Below, one piece after another: positions 34,918 to 43,150 of a stretch of 64,000 nucleotides of DNA (positions within the stretch are counted from its first letter, which is position 1; every line of letters starts with the position of its first letter). The stretch comes from Streptomyces sp. RPA4-2. GTDB lineage: Bacteria > Actinomycetota > Actinomycetes > Streptomycetales > Streptomycetaceae. The stretch covers positions 3,968,001-4,032,000 of the forward strand of contig NZ_CP050975.2 in the NCBI RefSeq assembly GCF_012273515.2, given 5' to 3'. Below the pieces are notes generated by a model. That model saw only the letters and a program-made list of their open reading frames with translations. It was not told where the DNA came from and searched no databases. The position numbers and the translations under genes were made by a program.

Positions 34918-36546
34918 ATGCGCAAGGGGGCAAAGGCCGCCATCATCGGCAGTGTGTTCGCCGTGATGGTCGGGGGCGCCGGATACGGCGCGTTCAACGT
35001 GGTGAGCGCGCTCGACGGGAGCGAGAGCGGGAGCGCGGGCGGGCCCGCGCCGGTGAAGAGCGGGCCGCCGAGCGGCGCGGAGGTCAAGGAGACCTCGGCG
35101 AAGTTCTTCGCGGCCTGGGCGAAGGGCGACGCGGCCGAGGCGGCGACGTACACGAACTACGCGAGCCAGGCCGAGGGCCTGCTGGCCGGCTACCGCACCG
35201 ACGCCCACCTCACCGGCGTGCGGATCACACCGGGCACACCGTCCGGCGCGACCGTGCCGTTCTCGGTGAAGGCCACGGTGTCGTTCGAGGGGAAGTCCAA
35301 GCCCCTCGCGTACGACTCGGAACTGACCGTCGTACGCGGCGAGACCACCGGCAAGGCGCTGGTCGACTGGAAGCCGTCGGTCGTCCATCCGGAGCTGGAG
35401 GAGGGCGACACCCTGGTCACCGGCGAGTCGGCGAGCCCGCCGATCGAAGCCGTGGACCGGAACAACGTTGTCCTGACCAAGGAAAAGTACCCCTCGCTGG
35501 GCCCGATCCTCGACGCGCTGCGCGAGAAGTACGGCGACAAGGCGGGCGGTACGGCGGGCGTCGAGCTCGCGATCCATCACGCGACCGAGGGCGCGGGCGA
35601 CACCACTCTGGTGACCCTCGCCAAGGGAGAGCCGGGCAAGCTGCGCACGACGCTCAGCGCGAGCGCGCAGGGCGCCGCGGAGAAGGCGGTCGCGCGGTAC
35701 GCCGAATCGTCCGTGGTCGCGGTCAAGCCCAGCACCGGTGAGGTGCTGGCGGTCGCCAACCACCGCGCGGACGGCTTCAACGCGGCCTTCCTCGGCAAAC
35801 TCGCCCCCGGCTCCACCATGAAGATCATCAGCGCGGCCACGCTCATCGACAACGGCATCACCACGGCGAACGGCCCCGCGACGTGCCCGGACAGCGCGGT
35901 CTCGGAGAGCCAGACCTTCCACAACCTGGCGAACATGACACCCCAGCTGAACGCGACGCTCTCCGACAGCTTCTCGCGCTCCTGCAACACGGCGTTCGTG
36001 AAGTACGCGGACACGGTGAAGGTCGACTCGCTCACCAACGAGGCCGAGCAGCGCTTCGGCCTCGGCCGGAACAACTGGAAGACCGGCATCGAGTCCTTCG
36101 ACGGCTCCGTCCCGGCCTCCGGCGGCCCCGACACCGCCGCCAACCTGATCGGCCAGGGCCAGGTCCAGATGTGCCCGCTGAACATGGCGTCCGTGACCGC
36201 GACCGCGATGACCGGCGTCTTCCGGCAGCCGGTCATCGTGTCGCCCAGCCTCGACAACCGTGAGATCGCCACCGCCAAGGGGCTGCCGCCGAGCACGGTC
36301 GCTCAGCTGCGCACGATGATGAACCGCACCGCGGTCAGCGGTACCGCCGCCCAGGTGATGGCCGGCCTCACCGGCAGGATCGGCGCCAAGACCGGCTCCG
36401 CCGAGGTCGACGCGCAGTCCAGGTCGAACAGCTGGTTCACGGGCTACCGCAACGACATCGCGGCCGCCGCGATGACCCAGCAGGGCGGCCACGGCGTGGA
36501 CGCGGCCGGTCCGATCGTCGCAGCTGTGCTACGAACGGGCGGCTGA
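34918..36546 (+). CDS. Penicillin-binding transpeptidase with NTF2-like domain, first of a pair
   Basis: Class B-like transpeptidase that cross-links peptidoglycan outside the membrane. It has an N-terminal anchor (AIIGSVFAVMVGGAGYGAF), an NTF2-like/MecA-N-type domain (about 60-175), a linker, and the penicilloyl-serine domain with the three signature motifs: STMK (Ser299), SCN (Ser355) and KTGSAE (Lys491). Length 542 residues. ATG 34918 follows a GGGGAGGG site. A second paralogue follows 96 bp downstream. In S. coelicolor the corresponding pair (SCO3156/3157, from memory) sits near ssgE, as here, which suggests a role in sporulation-stage wall synthesis. Confidence 0.92.
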   Translation: MRKGAKAAIIGSVFAVMVGGAGYGAFNVVSALDGSESGSAGGPAPVKSGPPSGAEVKETSAKFFAAWAKGDAAEAATYTNYASQAEGLLAGYRTDAHLTGVRITPGTPSGATVPFSVKATVSFEGKSKPLAYDSELTVVRGETTGKALVDWKPSVVHPELEEGDTLVTGESASPPIEAVDRNNVVLTKEKYPSLGPILDALREKYGDKAGGTAGVELAIHHATEGAGDTTLVTLAKGEPGKLRTTLSASAQGAAEKAVARYAESSVVAVKPSTGEVLAVANHRADGFNAAFLGKLAPGSTMKIISAATLIDNGITTANGPATCPDSAVSESQTFHNLANMTPQLNATLSDSFSRSCNTAFVKYADTVKVDSLTNEAEQRFGLGRNNWKTGIESFDGSVPASGGPDTAANLIGQGQVQMCPLNMASVTATAMTGVFRQPVIVSPSLDNREIATAKGLPPSTVAQLRTMMNRTAVSGTAAQVMAGLTGRIGAKTGSAEVDAQSRSNSWFTGYRNDIAAAAMTQQGGHGVDAAGPIVAAVLRTGG

Positions 36547-36642
36547 AGTCACCCTTCACAGGACGGGACCCTACGCTGGGAGCCCTCGTTGTGGAGCGTG
36601 AGGGCACCGGGGGCCAGGGGAAGCAGCGGAGGATCGGGAACC

Positions 36643-38310
36643 GTGGGGAAGAGAAGGCGCGTCGCCGAGCGACGGAAGACGAAGCCCGCCGTGATCGGCG
36701 GGCTGATCGCCGTGGCCGTCGTCGGCGGGGCGTTCGGCGCCTACAGCCTGTACGGGGGCGGCGCGTCGGCCGATGACCGGTCGACGACCGCCGGCCACAA
36801 GGCCGTGAAGACGGGTCCGCCGACGGCGGCCGAGGTCACCGCCCTGTCCACGCGGTTCCTCGCCGCCTGGCAGAGCGGCCAGGTCACGAAGGCGGCCGCC
36901 GCCACCACCGACGCCGGGGCCGCGACGACCGTGCTGACCGGCTACACCAAGGACGCGCACATCACCGGCGTCACGGTCACTGCGGGCAGGCCGTCGGGAG
37001 CCTCCGTCCCCTTCTCCGTCAAGGCCACGGTCACCTACAAGGGCACGAGCAAGCCGCTGGCGTACGAGTCGAAGCTGACCGTCGCCCGGCGGGCCGAGGA
37101 CGGCGTCGCGCTGGTCGACTGGAAGCCGTCCGTCGTGCACCCGGACCTCCAGGACGGCGACCGTCTGGTCACGGGCGCGGCGGGCACTCCGCCCATCAAG
37201 GCGCTCGACCGCGCCGGCGGTGAACTGACCACGGCCAAGTACCCCTCGCTGGGCACGGTCCTGGACGGTCTGCGGGAGAAGTACGGCAAGACCGCCGGCG
37301 GTACGGCGGGCGTCGAACTGCGGGTGGTCCGCAAGGCCGCGACGAAGGGCACCCAGAAGTCGCCCGACAAGACGCTGGTGACCTTCAGCGAGGGCACCCC
37401 GGGCACGGTGCGGACGACCCTCAGTCCGGCCCTCCAGGCGGACGCCGAGCAGCAGGTGGCCGAGAAGACCCGGGCGTCCGTCGTCGTGATGCGTCCCTCG
37501 ACCGGCGAGATCCTCGCGGTCGCCAACCAGAGCCACGGTTTCAACACCGCCTTCCAGGGTTCCCTGGCGCCCGGCTCCACGATGAAGGTCATCACCTCGT
37601 CGCTGCTGATCGACAAGAAGCTCGCCTCGGCGGACAAGCCGCACCCGTGCCCGAAGTACGTCACGTACGGCGGCTGGAAGTTCCAGAACGACGACAAGTT
37701 CGAGATCAAGGGCGGCACGTTCAAGGCGAGCTTCGCGCGCTCCTGCAACACGGCCTTCGTCAGCCAGGCGCCGAAACTGGAGAACGCCGACCTGACGCAG
37801 CAGGCCCAGCAGGTCTTCGGGCTGAGCATGAACAACTGGGCCATCGGCGTCCCCAGCTTCGACGGCTCGGTGCCCGTCCAGTCGAAGGCCCAGATGGCGG
37901 CCTCGCTGATCGGCCAGGGCGGGGTCCGCATGAACCCGCTGAACATGGCGTCGGTCGCTTCGACGGTCAAGTCGGGCGAGTTCCACCAGCCGTACCTGGT
38001 GTCGCCGGACGTGGACCACCGCAAGCTGGCCGCCGCCTCCCGCACCCTCTCCGCGGGGACGCTCTCCCAGCTTCGCGAACTCATGCAGTACACGGCGGCG
38101 TACGGTACGGCCGCCGAGGCGATGTCCGGGCTCGGCCCCGACTACGGCGCCAAGACGGGCTCCGCCGAGGTCGACAACCAGAAGAAGCCGAACGGTTGGT
38201 TCACCGCGTGGAAGGGTGACCTCGCCGCGGCCGGCGTGGTCCAGCAGGGCGGCCACGGCGGCGACACCGCGGGCCCGATCGTGGCGGCGCTCCTCAAGGC
38301 GGGAAGCTAG
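36643..38310 (+). CDS. Penicillin-binding transpeptidase with NTF2-like domain, second of a pair
   Basis: Paralogue of the preceding gene, 555 residues: basic cytoplasmic tail, anchor (AVIGGLIAVAVVGGAFGAYS), NTF2-like domain (about 60-180), and transpeptidase domain with STMK (Ser311), SCN (Ser367) and KTGSAE (Lys504). The most likely start is GTG 36643, where the sequence becomes VGKRRRVAERRKTKPAVIGG and a GGAGG site lies 12 bases upstream; the frame also opens at 36589. The tandem pair is probably one transcription unit driven from the palindrome-bearing promoter region. Confidence 0.92.
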   Translation: MGKRRRVAERRKTKPAVIGGLIAVAVVGGAFGAYSLYGGGASADDRSTTAGHKAVKTGPPTAAEVTALSTRFLAAWQSGQVTKAAAATTDAGAATTVLTGYTKDAHITGVTVTAGRPSGASVPFSVKATVTYKGTSKPLAYESKLTVARRAEDGVALVDWKPSVVHPDLQDGDRLVTGAAGTPPIKALDRAGGELTTAKYPSLGTVLDGLREKYGKTAGGTAGVELRVVRKAATKGTQKSPDKTLVTFSEGTPGTVRTTLSPALQADAEQQVAEKTRASVVVMRPSTGEILAVANQSHGFNTAFQGSLAPGSTMKVITSSLLIDKKLASADKPHPCPKYVTYGGWKFQNDDKFEIKGGTFKASFARSCNTAFVSQAPKLENADLTQQAQQVFGLSMNNWAIGVPSFDGSVPVQSKAQMAASLIGQGGVRMNPLNMASVASTVKSGEFHQPYLVSPDVDHRKLAAASRTLSAGTLSQLRELMQYTAAYGTAAEAMSGLGPDYGAKTGSAEVDNQKKPNGWFTAWKGDLAAAGVVQQGGHGGDTAGPIVAALLKAGS

Positions 38311-38435
38311 GCCACGGACCGCACGCCGGTGGACGTACGCGAGCGGCGGCGGTAACCCCACAGGTCAGCGCCACGCTCCAGAGTGCAGTGCTCCCGCTGT
38401 ACGCCCCCACCCCTGCGCGGAGAGTGCGTCGCCTC

Positions 38436-38562
38436 GCCACGGCCCTTCGCCGCCCTCGGTCTGCCGGGCTCGACACTCTCCGTCCTGGCGTACGGCCTCG
38501 TACTCTGGGCCCAGGCACGGGCCGCACCGACACCCATCGCGGCGCTCCGGGAGCCCTCGGTC
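38436..38562 (+). pseudogene. EamA/DMT transporter fragment, left part
   Basis: Reads LGLPGSTLSVLAYGLVLWAQ and then ARAAPTPIAALREPS in one frame. This is the penultimate helix pair of an EamA-type drug/metabolite transporter. The match stops at about 38553 and resumes at 42916 in the right order (TSIIIGAAIGAVFFKERFG). The 5' half of the transporter is absent, so the gene was already truncated or lost by deletion. Confidence 0.75.
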
Positions 38563-38624
38563 AAGCCGTGCTGATGCGGTAACGACTTCGCTGGTCAGGG
38601 GGCCGGAGAAGCGACTCCGTACGC

Positions 38625-38738
38625 CCCGGCCTCGTCCCGCGCCGTGAGAACGCGATGGACATCTACCTTTTCGCCGACGCCAGTTGGCGACGTTCTCAAC
38701 CCAGCGTGAGCCATCGGATGCCGAGGCGGCTGACATCC
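38625..38738. repeat. 114-bp direct repeat, copy 1
   Basis: Aligns colinearly, without gaps, with 40366-40479 (offset 1741 bp) at roughly 90% identity. Here the repeat covers a remnant of the 3' end of the regulator gene (ending CCCGCGCCGTGA) and the 3' end of the maleylpyruvate-isomerase-like gene. A weaker match, 38576-38611 with 39524-39559, adds the region upstream of the regulator gene. Together they look like a copy of the regulator region with the gene body deleted. Confidence 0.7.
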
Positions 38739-39379
38739 AAGGCTTCCTCCCCGGTGATCGGCTCGCGCCCCGTCGCCTTGCGCAGGAAGTGAAGCCGACC
38801 CCAGCCCAGCCTCTCCAGTGCCGCTGCCCCATCCGGCCCGAGCAGAAGACCCTGCAACAGATCGGCGGCCTGGGAAGTCAGCCACGGCTCACGCCCCAGG
38901 GCGTCGGCCAGGTCCAGACCGTGCACGGCGACCCCGACCACGCGCGTCAGCAGGAACTCCGACAGGAGCATCGGATCACCGTGCCGGGTGCGAACCACAC
39001 GCCCTTGGGGCTCGGCCCGGCACAGTCGGTCCACCTCTTGCCAAGTGGCGTCGAAGTCGTCGGCGAGTGCGGCACCGCTGAGCTGTTCGGCCGCATGGTC
39101 TTGGGCCAGAGCGATCCGAGCGGCGTTGGCCCCCGGAGCGAAACGGTCGTCGGGCCGGTAGTACTCCACTGCCGAGACCTCGGCACGAATCGGCGCCGGC
39201 GCGGCCAGCATGCCCGGCAGCCAGGCAATCACCACACGAACATGAGCCAGCAAATCGCTCACGTTCCACGGTGCACACCGCGTCGGCAGACCCCACTCGG
39301 CAACCGAGACCTCCGTCATCGCCCGCGCGAGCTGCCCCGCCTCAAGACGAAACGCTTCAACCACCCGCCCCTGATCCAT
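38696..39379 (-). CDS. Maleylpyruvate isomerase N-terminal domain (DinB-like, mycothiol) protein
   Basis: Protein of 227 residues with the four-helix DinB/TIGR03083 architecture: a first helix containing WNVSDLLAHVRVVIAWLPGM with the His that serves as metal ligand in this superfamily, a second region with metal-ligand-like residues (AVHGLDLADALGR), and a C-terminal part. Relatives use mycothiol as thiol cofactor in isomerisation or transfer reactions; the substrate here is unknown. ATG 39379 is preferred. Its 3' end lies in the 114-bp repeat, and a second decayed copy of that 3' end is at 40440-40479. Confidence 0.8.
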   Translation of the reverse strand: MDQGRVVEAFRLEAGQLARAMTEVSVAEWGLPTRCAPWNVSDLLAHVRVVIAWLPGMLAAPAPIRAEVSAVEYYRPDDRFAPGANAARIALAQDHAAEQLSGAALADDFDATWQEVDRLCRAEPQGRVVRTRHGDPMLLSEFLLTRVVGVAVHGLDLADALGREPWLTSQAADLLQGLLLGPDGAAALERLGWGRLHFLRKATGREPITGEEALDVSRLGIRWLTLG

Positions 39380-39629
39380 GCCGATCAAGCTACCCAGCCA
39401 GAAGTGGCGCAGTTGTCCTCAGTACGGTCGAGGTCGCGTATGGCGCACGTCGGGGTTGGTCGCTCCTAGGCGTGCGCTGGTTGATCGCGTGCGACTACGG
39501 GAGCTCGGTCAACTCCCCTTCACGCGGCAATAACTTCGCTGCTCGGGGGGCTGGACACGTCGTCGTCCGACTACAACAGCGCGCGCTCGGCTGCTGATAC
39601 GGATGTTGTCACCGGACTAGGCTGACCCG

Positions 39630-40388
39630 ATGACAGCGGATGAGGGCCTGGGTGTGCTGAAGCGACTGACGGGTCATCGACAGCTGGACATCGGCGCCTT
39701 GGCACAGCTCACCGGCGTCACCGAGCGCGAACTGCTCACACTGTTCCACGGCGGAACGCCGAACCCATCGCTGATTCGGCGGCTCGCGCCCGTGCTCGGT
39801 CTGCGGACGGCGGACCTCTTCGCGGTTGTCGGCGTCGACGTATCCGACGACCTCGCCCCCACGGACACGACAGCCGGATCGCTTGTTCCCCGCCTCGTCC
39901 GACACGCCGTCGCTCTGCCACCGGAGCAGAAGGACGCGTTGCGCGGGTTCGTGACGTCCCTGCCCCAGGAGGAGCGCACGAAGCCTGTTCCCGGGCCGCC
40001 GGTGCACGAGCAGTACTCTCCAGGTCCCGGTGCCCTGCTCATGCGCATGGCGCGGAACGGAAATCTCAACTGGCTGGCCACAGCCATGACCTTCCAGGCG
40101 CTCACCGGTCGGTATTGGTCCGCTGCCACCTACGGCGGGGTGGGCCATGGTCGCATCCAGCTGACCCCTGAGCTCCTGCTCGACTTCTCCACCGTGCTCG
40201 GCGTCGCCGTCGGCGACCTGGCGGCGATGACGGGCATCGAGCCGCCCGACTCGTCACCGCGGCCGGCCGCCGCCGGCGTGGCCGAGCTCATCTGGGACGT
40301 GCGACGTCTCACCGCGAGTCAGCTCCAGCAGGTCAGCGACCTCGCGGAATCAGTAATTCCGCACACCCGGCCTCGTCCCGCGCCGTGA
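39630..40388 (+). CDS. Helix-turn-helix DNA-binding protein
   Basis: Protein of 252 residues with an XRE-like helix-turn-helix at the N-terminus (LDIGALAQLTGVTERELLTL, then SLIRRLAPVLGL) and a similar repeated helix block in the C-terminal half (LLLDFSTVLGVAVGDLAAMT). The C-terminus, RPRPAP plus stop, is the sequence duplicated near 38640. ATG 39630 is the first good start. It lies convergent-to-divergent between the isomerase-like gene and the WXG cluster and may regulate them. Confidence 0.75.
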   Translation: MTADEGLGVLKRLTGHRQLDIGALAQLTGVTERELLTLFHGGTPNPSLIRRLAPVLGLRTADLFAVVGVDVSDDLAPTDTTAGSLVPRLVRHAVALPPEQKDALRGFVTSLPQEERTKPVPGPPVHEQYSPGPGALLMRMARNGNLNWLATAMTFQALTGRYWSAATYGGVGHGRIQLTPELLLDFSTVLGVAVGDLAAMTGIEPPDSSPRPAAAGVAELIWDVRRLTASQLQQVSDLAESVIPHTRPRPAP

Positions 40389-40479
40389 GAGCGCGATGGA
40401 CATCTACCTTTTCGCCGGCGTCAGTTGGCGACGTTCTCAACCCAGCATGAGCCATCGGACGCCCAGACAGCTGACTTCC
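40366..40479. repeat. 114-bp direct repeat, copy 2
   Basis: Partner of 38625-38738. It begins in the last codons of the regulator gene and runs into a non-coding remnant of the isomerase-like gene 3' end. Confidence 0.7.
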
Positions 40480-40729
40480 CCACGCGGAAAGGCCGAAGAG
40501 CGCTACGCGACTCGCGCGGCTCCTCGGCCCTGCACGGGAGGACTCCAGGTCTCGTTGGCGGACCCGATGATCTGACGCAGTGGCCTGACCACCCCGGCCA
40601 CAGCCCGTTCCCGCTCTCCCCTACCGGGCGGCCGCAGCAGCCGGATCTCCAGCGCGGCGACGTGGCGCTCGAAGGTCTGCGGTCCTCTCGATGCGGCGGA
40701 GCAGGGGCCGTCGCGCGTCGGCAAGGGGC
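40389..40729. other. Degenerate stretch after the direct repeat
   Basis: Besides the second repeat copy, the region has a minus-strand frame at 40503-40724 (QTFERHVAALEIRLLRPPG and GVVRPLRQIIGSANETW) that might be a fragment of an IS982-like transposase, but the match is too weak to claim. No intact gene is supported. Confidence 0.4.
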
Positions 40730-40984
40730 TCAGCGGCGGCCTCGCCGGTCCTCGTAGTTGACGAAGAAGCTCACAACAATGAGCAAGCCGAAAATCCCCA
40801 CGGCGAAGGTGCCGAGGATCGTCCAGATCCCCTTGCCGTCCAACGCAGAGCGCACCCCACCGGCGAGCCCGCCGACGGACATGCTCATGCCGAGGACTAG
40901 AAACCGCGAACCCTGGGGTTTCAGCCAGTGCCGCAGGTCCGGGCGGCGGCGCCCACGCGTGGGTGGGCCGGCGGAGTGCGTCAT
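40730..40984 (-). CDS. Small membrane protein of the WXG cluster
   Basis: Protein of 84 residues: basic N-terminal part (GPPTRGRRRPDLRHWLKPQG) and two hydrophobic segments (FLVLGMSMSVGGLAGGV and IWTILGTFAVGIFGLLIVVS), ending in a charged tail. Its start overlaps the upstream gene's stop (ATGA), so it is co-translated with the WXG-like protein. Possible partner of that protein at the membrane. Confidence 0.75.
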   Translation of the reverse strand: MTHSAGPPTRGRRRPDLRHWLKPQGSRFLVLGMSMSVGGLAGGVRSALDGKGIWTILGTFAVGIFGLLIVVSFFVNYEDRRGRR

Positions 40985-41967
40985 TGGTATCTCACCTTTC
41001 CCGGTTCTGCTGGGGCGTCCACATGGGTGTCGCCCGGGGTCCTGGGCTGGTTGGGCGTGTAGTAGAAGTCGATCCCCGTCGCGACCACAGCGACCGGCGC
41101 GCTGAATATCTTCTCTCCGAACTTGCCGATCGTGTTGATGAACGTGGGGCGATGGTGTTTTCCGCTTACGTTGCTCAGGATCGAGCCCTTGGCGAGGTCC
41201 GCGCTGGCCTTGCCGCCGGCCGCGGAGGGGGCGCCGCCGATCAAGCCCTGTATCGCGCCGTTGATGTCTCCGTGCAGGAACGCCTCGCCACCACCCATCC
41301 AGGAGCGGTAACTGAGGAACTCGGCAATGGGCTTGATGGTGCCGCTGCCCCACTTCGCGGGCGGCGTGTACTCCACCGAATCCGTCTTCGTCTGCTGCGC
41401 CTGTCGGGCGTCGATGCTCGCGTCCTTGAGGGAGCCGTAGTACGTGCTGCCGAACTCGTGCTTGTCCTTGGTGAGTTGCCGCAGGCCCCAGGAGCAGGTC
41501 GAGTCCGCTTCCGCCGCCCGGGCGATGATCGCATCGATGCGCCGTTGCAGGGCGTCGAAGTCGGCCTGGATCACCACATACTCAGGATCCCCGTGAGACA
41601 TGCGCTGGGGCTGGACGCTACGGCTCAGCGTGCCGTCGGTATGCATCGTGATGCCTGCGGGCGGATTCCCGCAGAGCTCCTTCAGGTCGTTCCTCGCCGT
41701 CTTGATCTTGTCGTGTGCGGAAGCCAGCAGGTTCCCGATGCTCTCCGCTTCGGTGACGGCGTCGGTGAACTCGTCCGACACCCGGACGACGAACGGCTTA
41801 GTGACGGAGGCGTTCTCACCCCTCCACTCGGTTCCCTGGGCCAGGCTGCGCATGCTCCCGGCCTCTTTGGCGACTTTCTTCAGCAGGACCGCCATGGCGG
41901 CCCAGTCGTCGGCCGCCGACTGTAGCCTCGAGAGATTGACGTGGAGAAGTTCTTCGAAAGTCGGCAT
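40981..41967 (-). CDS. WXG100-superfamily-like protein
   Basis: Protein of 328 residues. The N-terminal 100 residues (MPTFEELLHVNLSRLQSAAD, then GTEWRGENASVTKPFVVRVS) have the helical WXG-type hairpin with a central Trp-Arg-Gly. A second helical region contains DFDALQRRIDAIIARAAEAD. The C-terminal 150 residues include Gly/Ala-rich SWMGGGEAFLHGDINGAIQG and a short hydrophobic part (APVAVVATGIDFYY). Such layouts occur in type VII-secreted effectors and polymorphic toxins of actinobacteria; no toxin motif is visible. I start at ATG 41967 (GGGGG site); GTG 42066, coupled to the upstream stop, is an alternative. Confidence 0.7.
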   Translation of the reverse strand: MPTFEELLHVNLSRLQSAADDWAAMAVLLKKVAKEAGSMRSLAQGTEWRGENASVTKPFVVRVSDEFTDAVTEAESIGNLLASAHDKIKTARNDLKELCGNPPAGITMHTDGTLSRSVQPQRMSHGDPEYVVIQADFDALQRRIDAIIARAAEADSTCSWGLRQLTKDKHEFGSTYYGSLKDASIDARQAQQTKTDSVEYTPPAKWGSGTIKPIAEFLSYRSWMGGGEAFLHGDINGAIQGLIGGAPSAAGGKASADLAKGSILSNVSGKHHRPTFINTIGKFGEKIFSAPVAVVATGIDFYYTPNQPRTPGDTHVDAPAEPGKVRYQ

Positions 41968-42062
41968 CGGCCCCCGGCCGTTCCCGGCGTCGCCGCCGTC
42001 GTTTTCCGGAGGGTTCCCAGTCCGCTTTGGAATCCCTCTGCCCCGCACACACTGACCAGCCG

Positions 42063-42542
42063 TCACATGATGGGGCCGTCCGCCTTCGGAACGTGGGGCG
42101 CGTCGGAACTCGGGGTAGGCGGTGGCACGTCCAGATACTCGGAGATCTTCGAGACCCGTATCTGCGCGGCGATGAAGTGGTCGTCTTGCTTCGACGACTT
42201 CTCCGAGTAGTCGAGATGGTTGGAGATCTGAGCGCAGGCGTCGACCAGCACCTGGAGCTGCGCCTGCCAGCCCTCTTCGGCCTTGGCCAGTGCGTCGCCC
42301 ATGTCGAACCCCTCGCTCTCCAGGCTCTTCGCGGCGGCATCGGTGTGTGACTGCGCATGCTTACCAGCGCTCGACAAGTGCTGGTGCAGCAGGAAAGCGG
42401 CATGCCCGATCTTCCCCATGTCGTCGTACCTGAGGATCAAATCCGCGCCACCAGGCGACGTTCCGCCGGGATCCGTAGACACGCTGTCCAGCCGCATCCG
42501 GGCCTTCGTCTTCAGTTCCGACCACTCCTGATCAAACGACAT
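42063..42542 (-). CDS. WXG100-like helical protein
   Basis: Protein of 159 residues, predicted almost entirely helical, with a WXG-type segment near residue 90 (AKAEEGWQAQLQVLVDACAQ) and an acidic, Pro-rich C-terminus. The start ATG 42542 is clear. It overlaps or nearly overlaps the next gene, so the two WXG-like proteins probably act as partners. ESX export is inferred only from this family likeness; no secretion genes are in the window. Confidence 0.75.
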   Translation of the reverse strand: MSFDQEWSELKTKARMRLDSVSTDPGGTSPGGADLILRYDDMGKIGHAAFLLHQHLSSAGKHAQSHTDAAAKSLESEGFDMGDALAKAEEGWQAQLQVLVDACAQISNHLDYSEKSSKQDDHFIAAQIRVSKISEYLDVPPPTPSSDAPHVPKADGPIM

Positions 42543-42618
42543 GCTGTCACACCCCGTTACATCATTGATCAGATAAGCCTACCCATGACAGTGCGCGCAG
42601 CCTTCAGCGGTGCCGCTA

Positions 42619-42900
42619 CTAGTCCAGCGGGTTCGGCTTGATGTCCACCCGGTCGGTGTCGAACCCCCTACCCTTCCTCGTCGGCGGGCGCGGCTTGCCC
42701 TCGCGGGCCTTGTCTTTCAGAGCGGCCTTCAGCCGGCGTGAAGAATCGTTGGAAGAGCGGCAGGCGCGCGCCACCTCGATACGCAGGATGAACCGGTCGT
42801 CAGGGTCCGACAGATCGCGCCGGTTCGCCTCGCCGTGCAGGAGTACGCGCTTGTCGTCGGCTATCGAGAGAGGCTCTTCGAGATCCATGGGCTGCCGCAT
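42619..42900 (-). CDS. Hypothetical basic protein at the insertion boundary
   Basis: Frame of 93 codons from ATG 42900 (MRQPMDLEEPLSIADDKRVL). It is basic toward the C-terminus (LKAALKDKAREGKPRPPTRK). Its 5' end coincides with the right boundary of the insertion (about 42915), so it may be truncated. No family recognised. Confidence 0.5.
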   Translation of the reverse strand: MRQPMDLEEPLSIADDKRVLLHGEANRRDLSDPDDRFILRIEVARACRSSNDSSRRLKAALKDKAREGKPRPPTRKGRGFDTDRVDIKPNPLD

Positions 42901-42912
42901 TATGAGCCCGGT

Positions 42913-43038
42913 ATGACATCGATCATCATCGGAGCGGCAATCGGCGCCGTCTTCTTCAAGGAACGGTTCGGGGCGCCCCGGATCGCGGCGGCGGGGCTGC
43001 TGGTGGTGGGCATCGGGCTGATGCTGCACGCCGGATAG
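42913..43038 (+). pseudogene. EamA/DMT transporter fragment, right part
   Basis: Reads TSIIIGAAIGAVFFKERFGA, then PRIAAAGLLVVGIGLMLHAG and a stop: the last helices and the conserved FF-x-ER-x-G motif of an EamA transporter. It continues the fragment that ends at 38553. Confidence 0.75.
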
Positions 43039-43150
43039 ACGCCGCGGAACGGCCCGGTGGGCGGCCCCCGCGAGACTCCCCCGGCCTCCTGCGCAGGCCG
43101 CGCTCCCCACTCCCCTCGCGCCCCGCTCCTCCGCAGGCCGCGCCCCCAGC

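Larger units (their letters stand above)
38554..42915. mobile_element. 4.36-kb insertion splitting the EamA transporter gene
   Basis: The block between the two transporter fragments carries a maleylpyruvate-isomerase-like gene, a regulator gene, three to four WXG100-like cluster genes and a 114-bp direct repeat. No transposase or integrase is recognised, so the mechanism is unknown; the boundaries are set to within about 10 bp from where the transporter match stops and resumes. Confidence 0.65.

Noticed and set aside
40503..40724. Transposase fragment (IIGSANET-type segment)
   Set aside because: Similarity to IS982-type transposases is too weak and lacks catalytic residues; only noted as a degenerate stretch.
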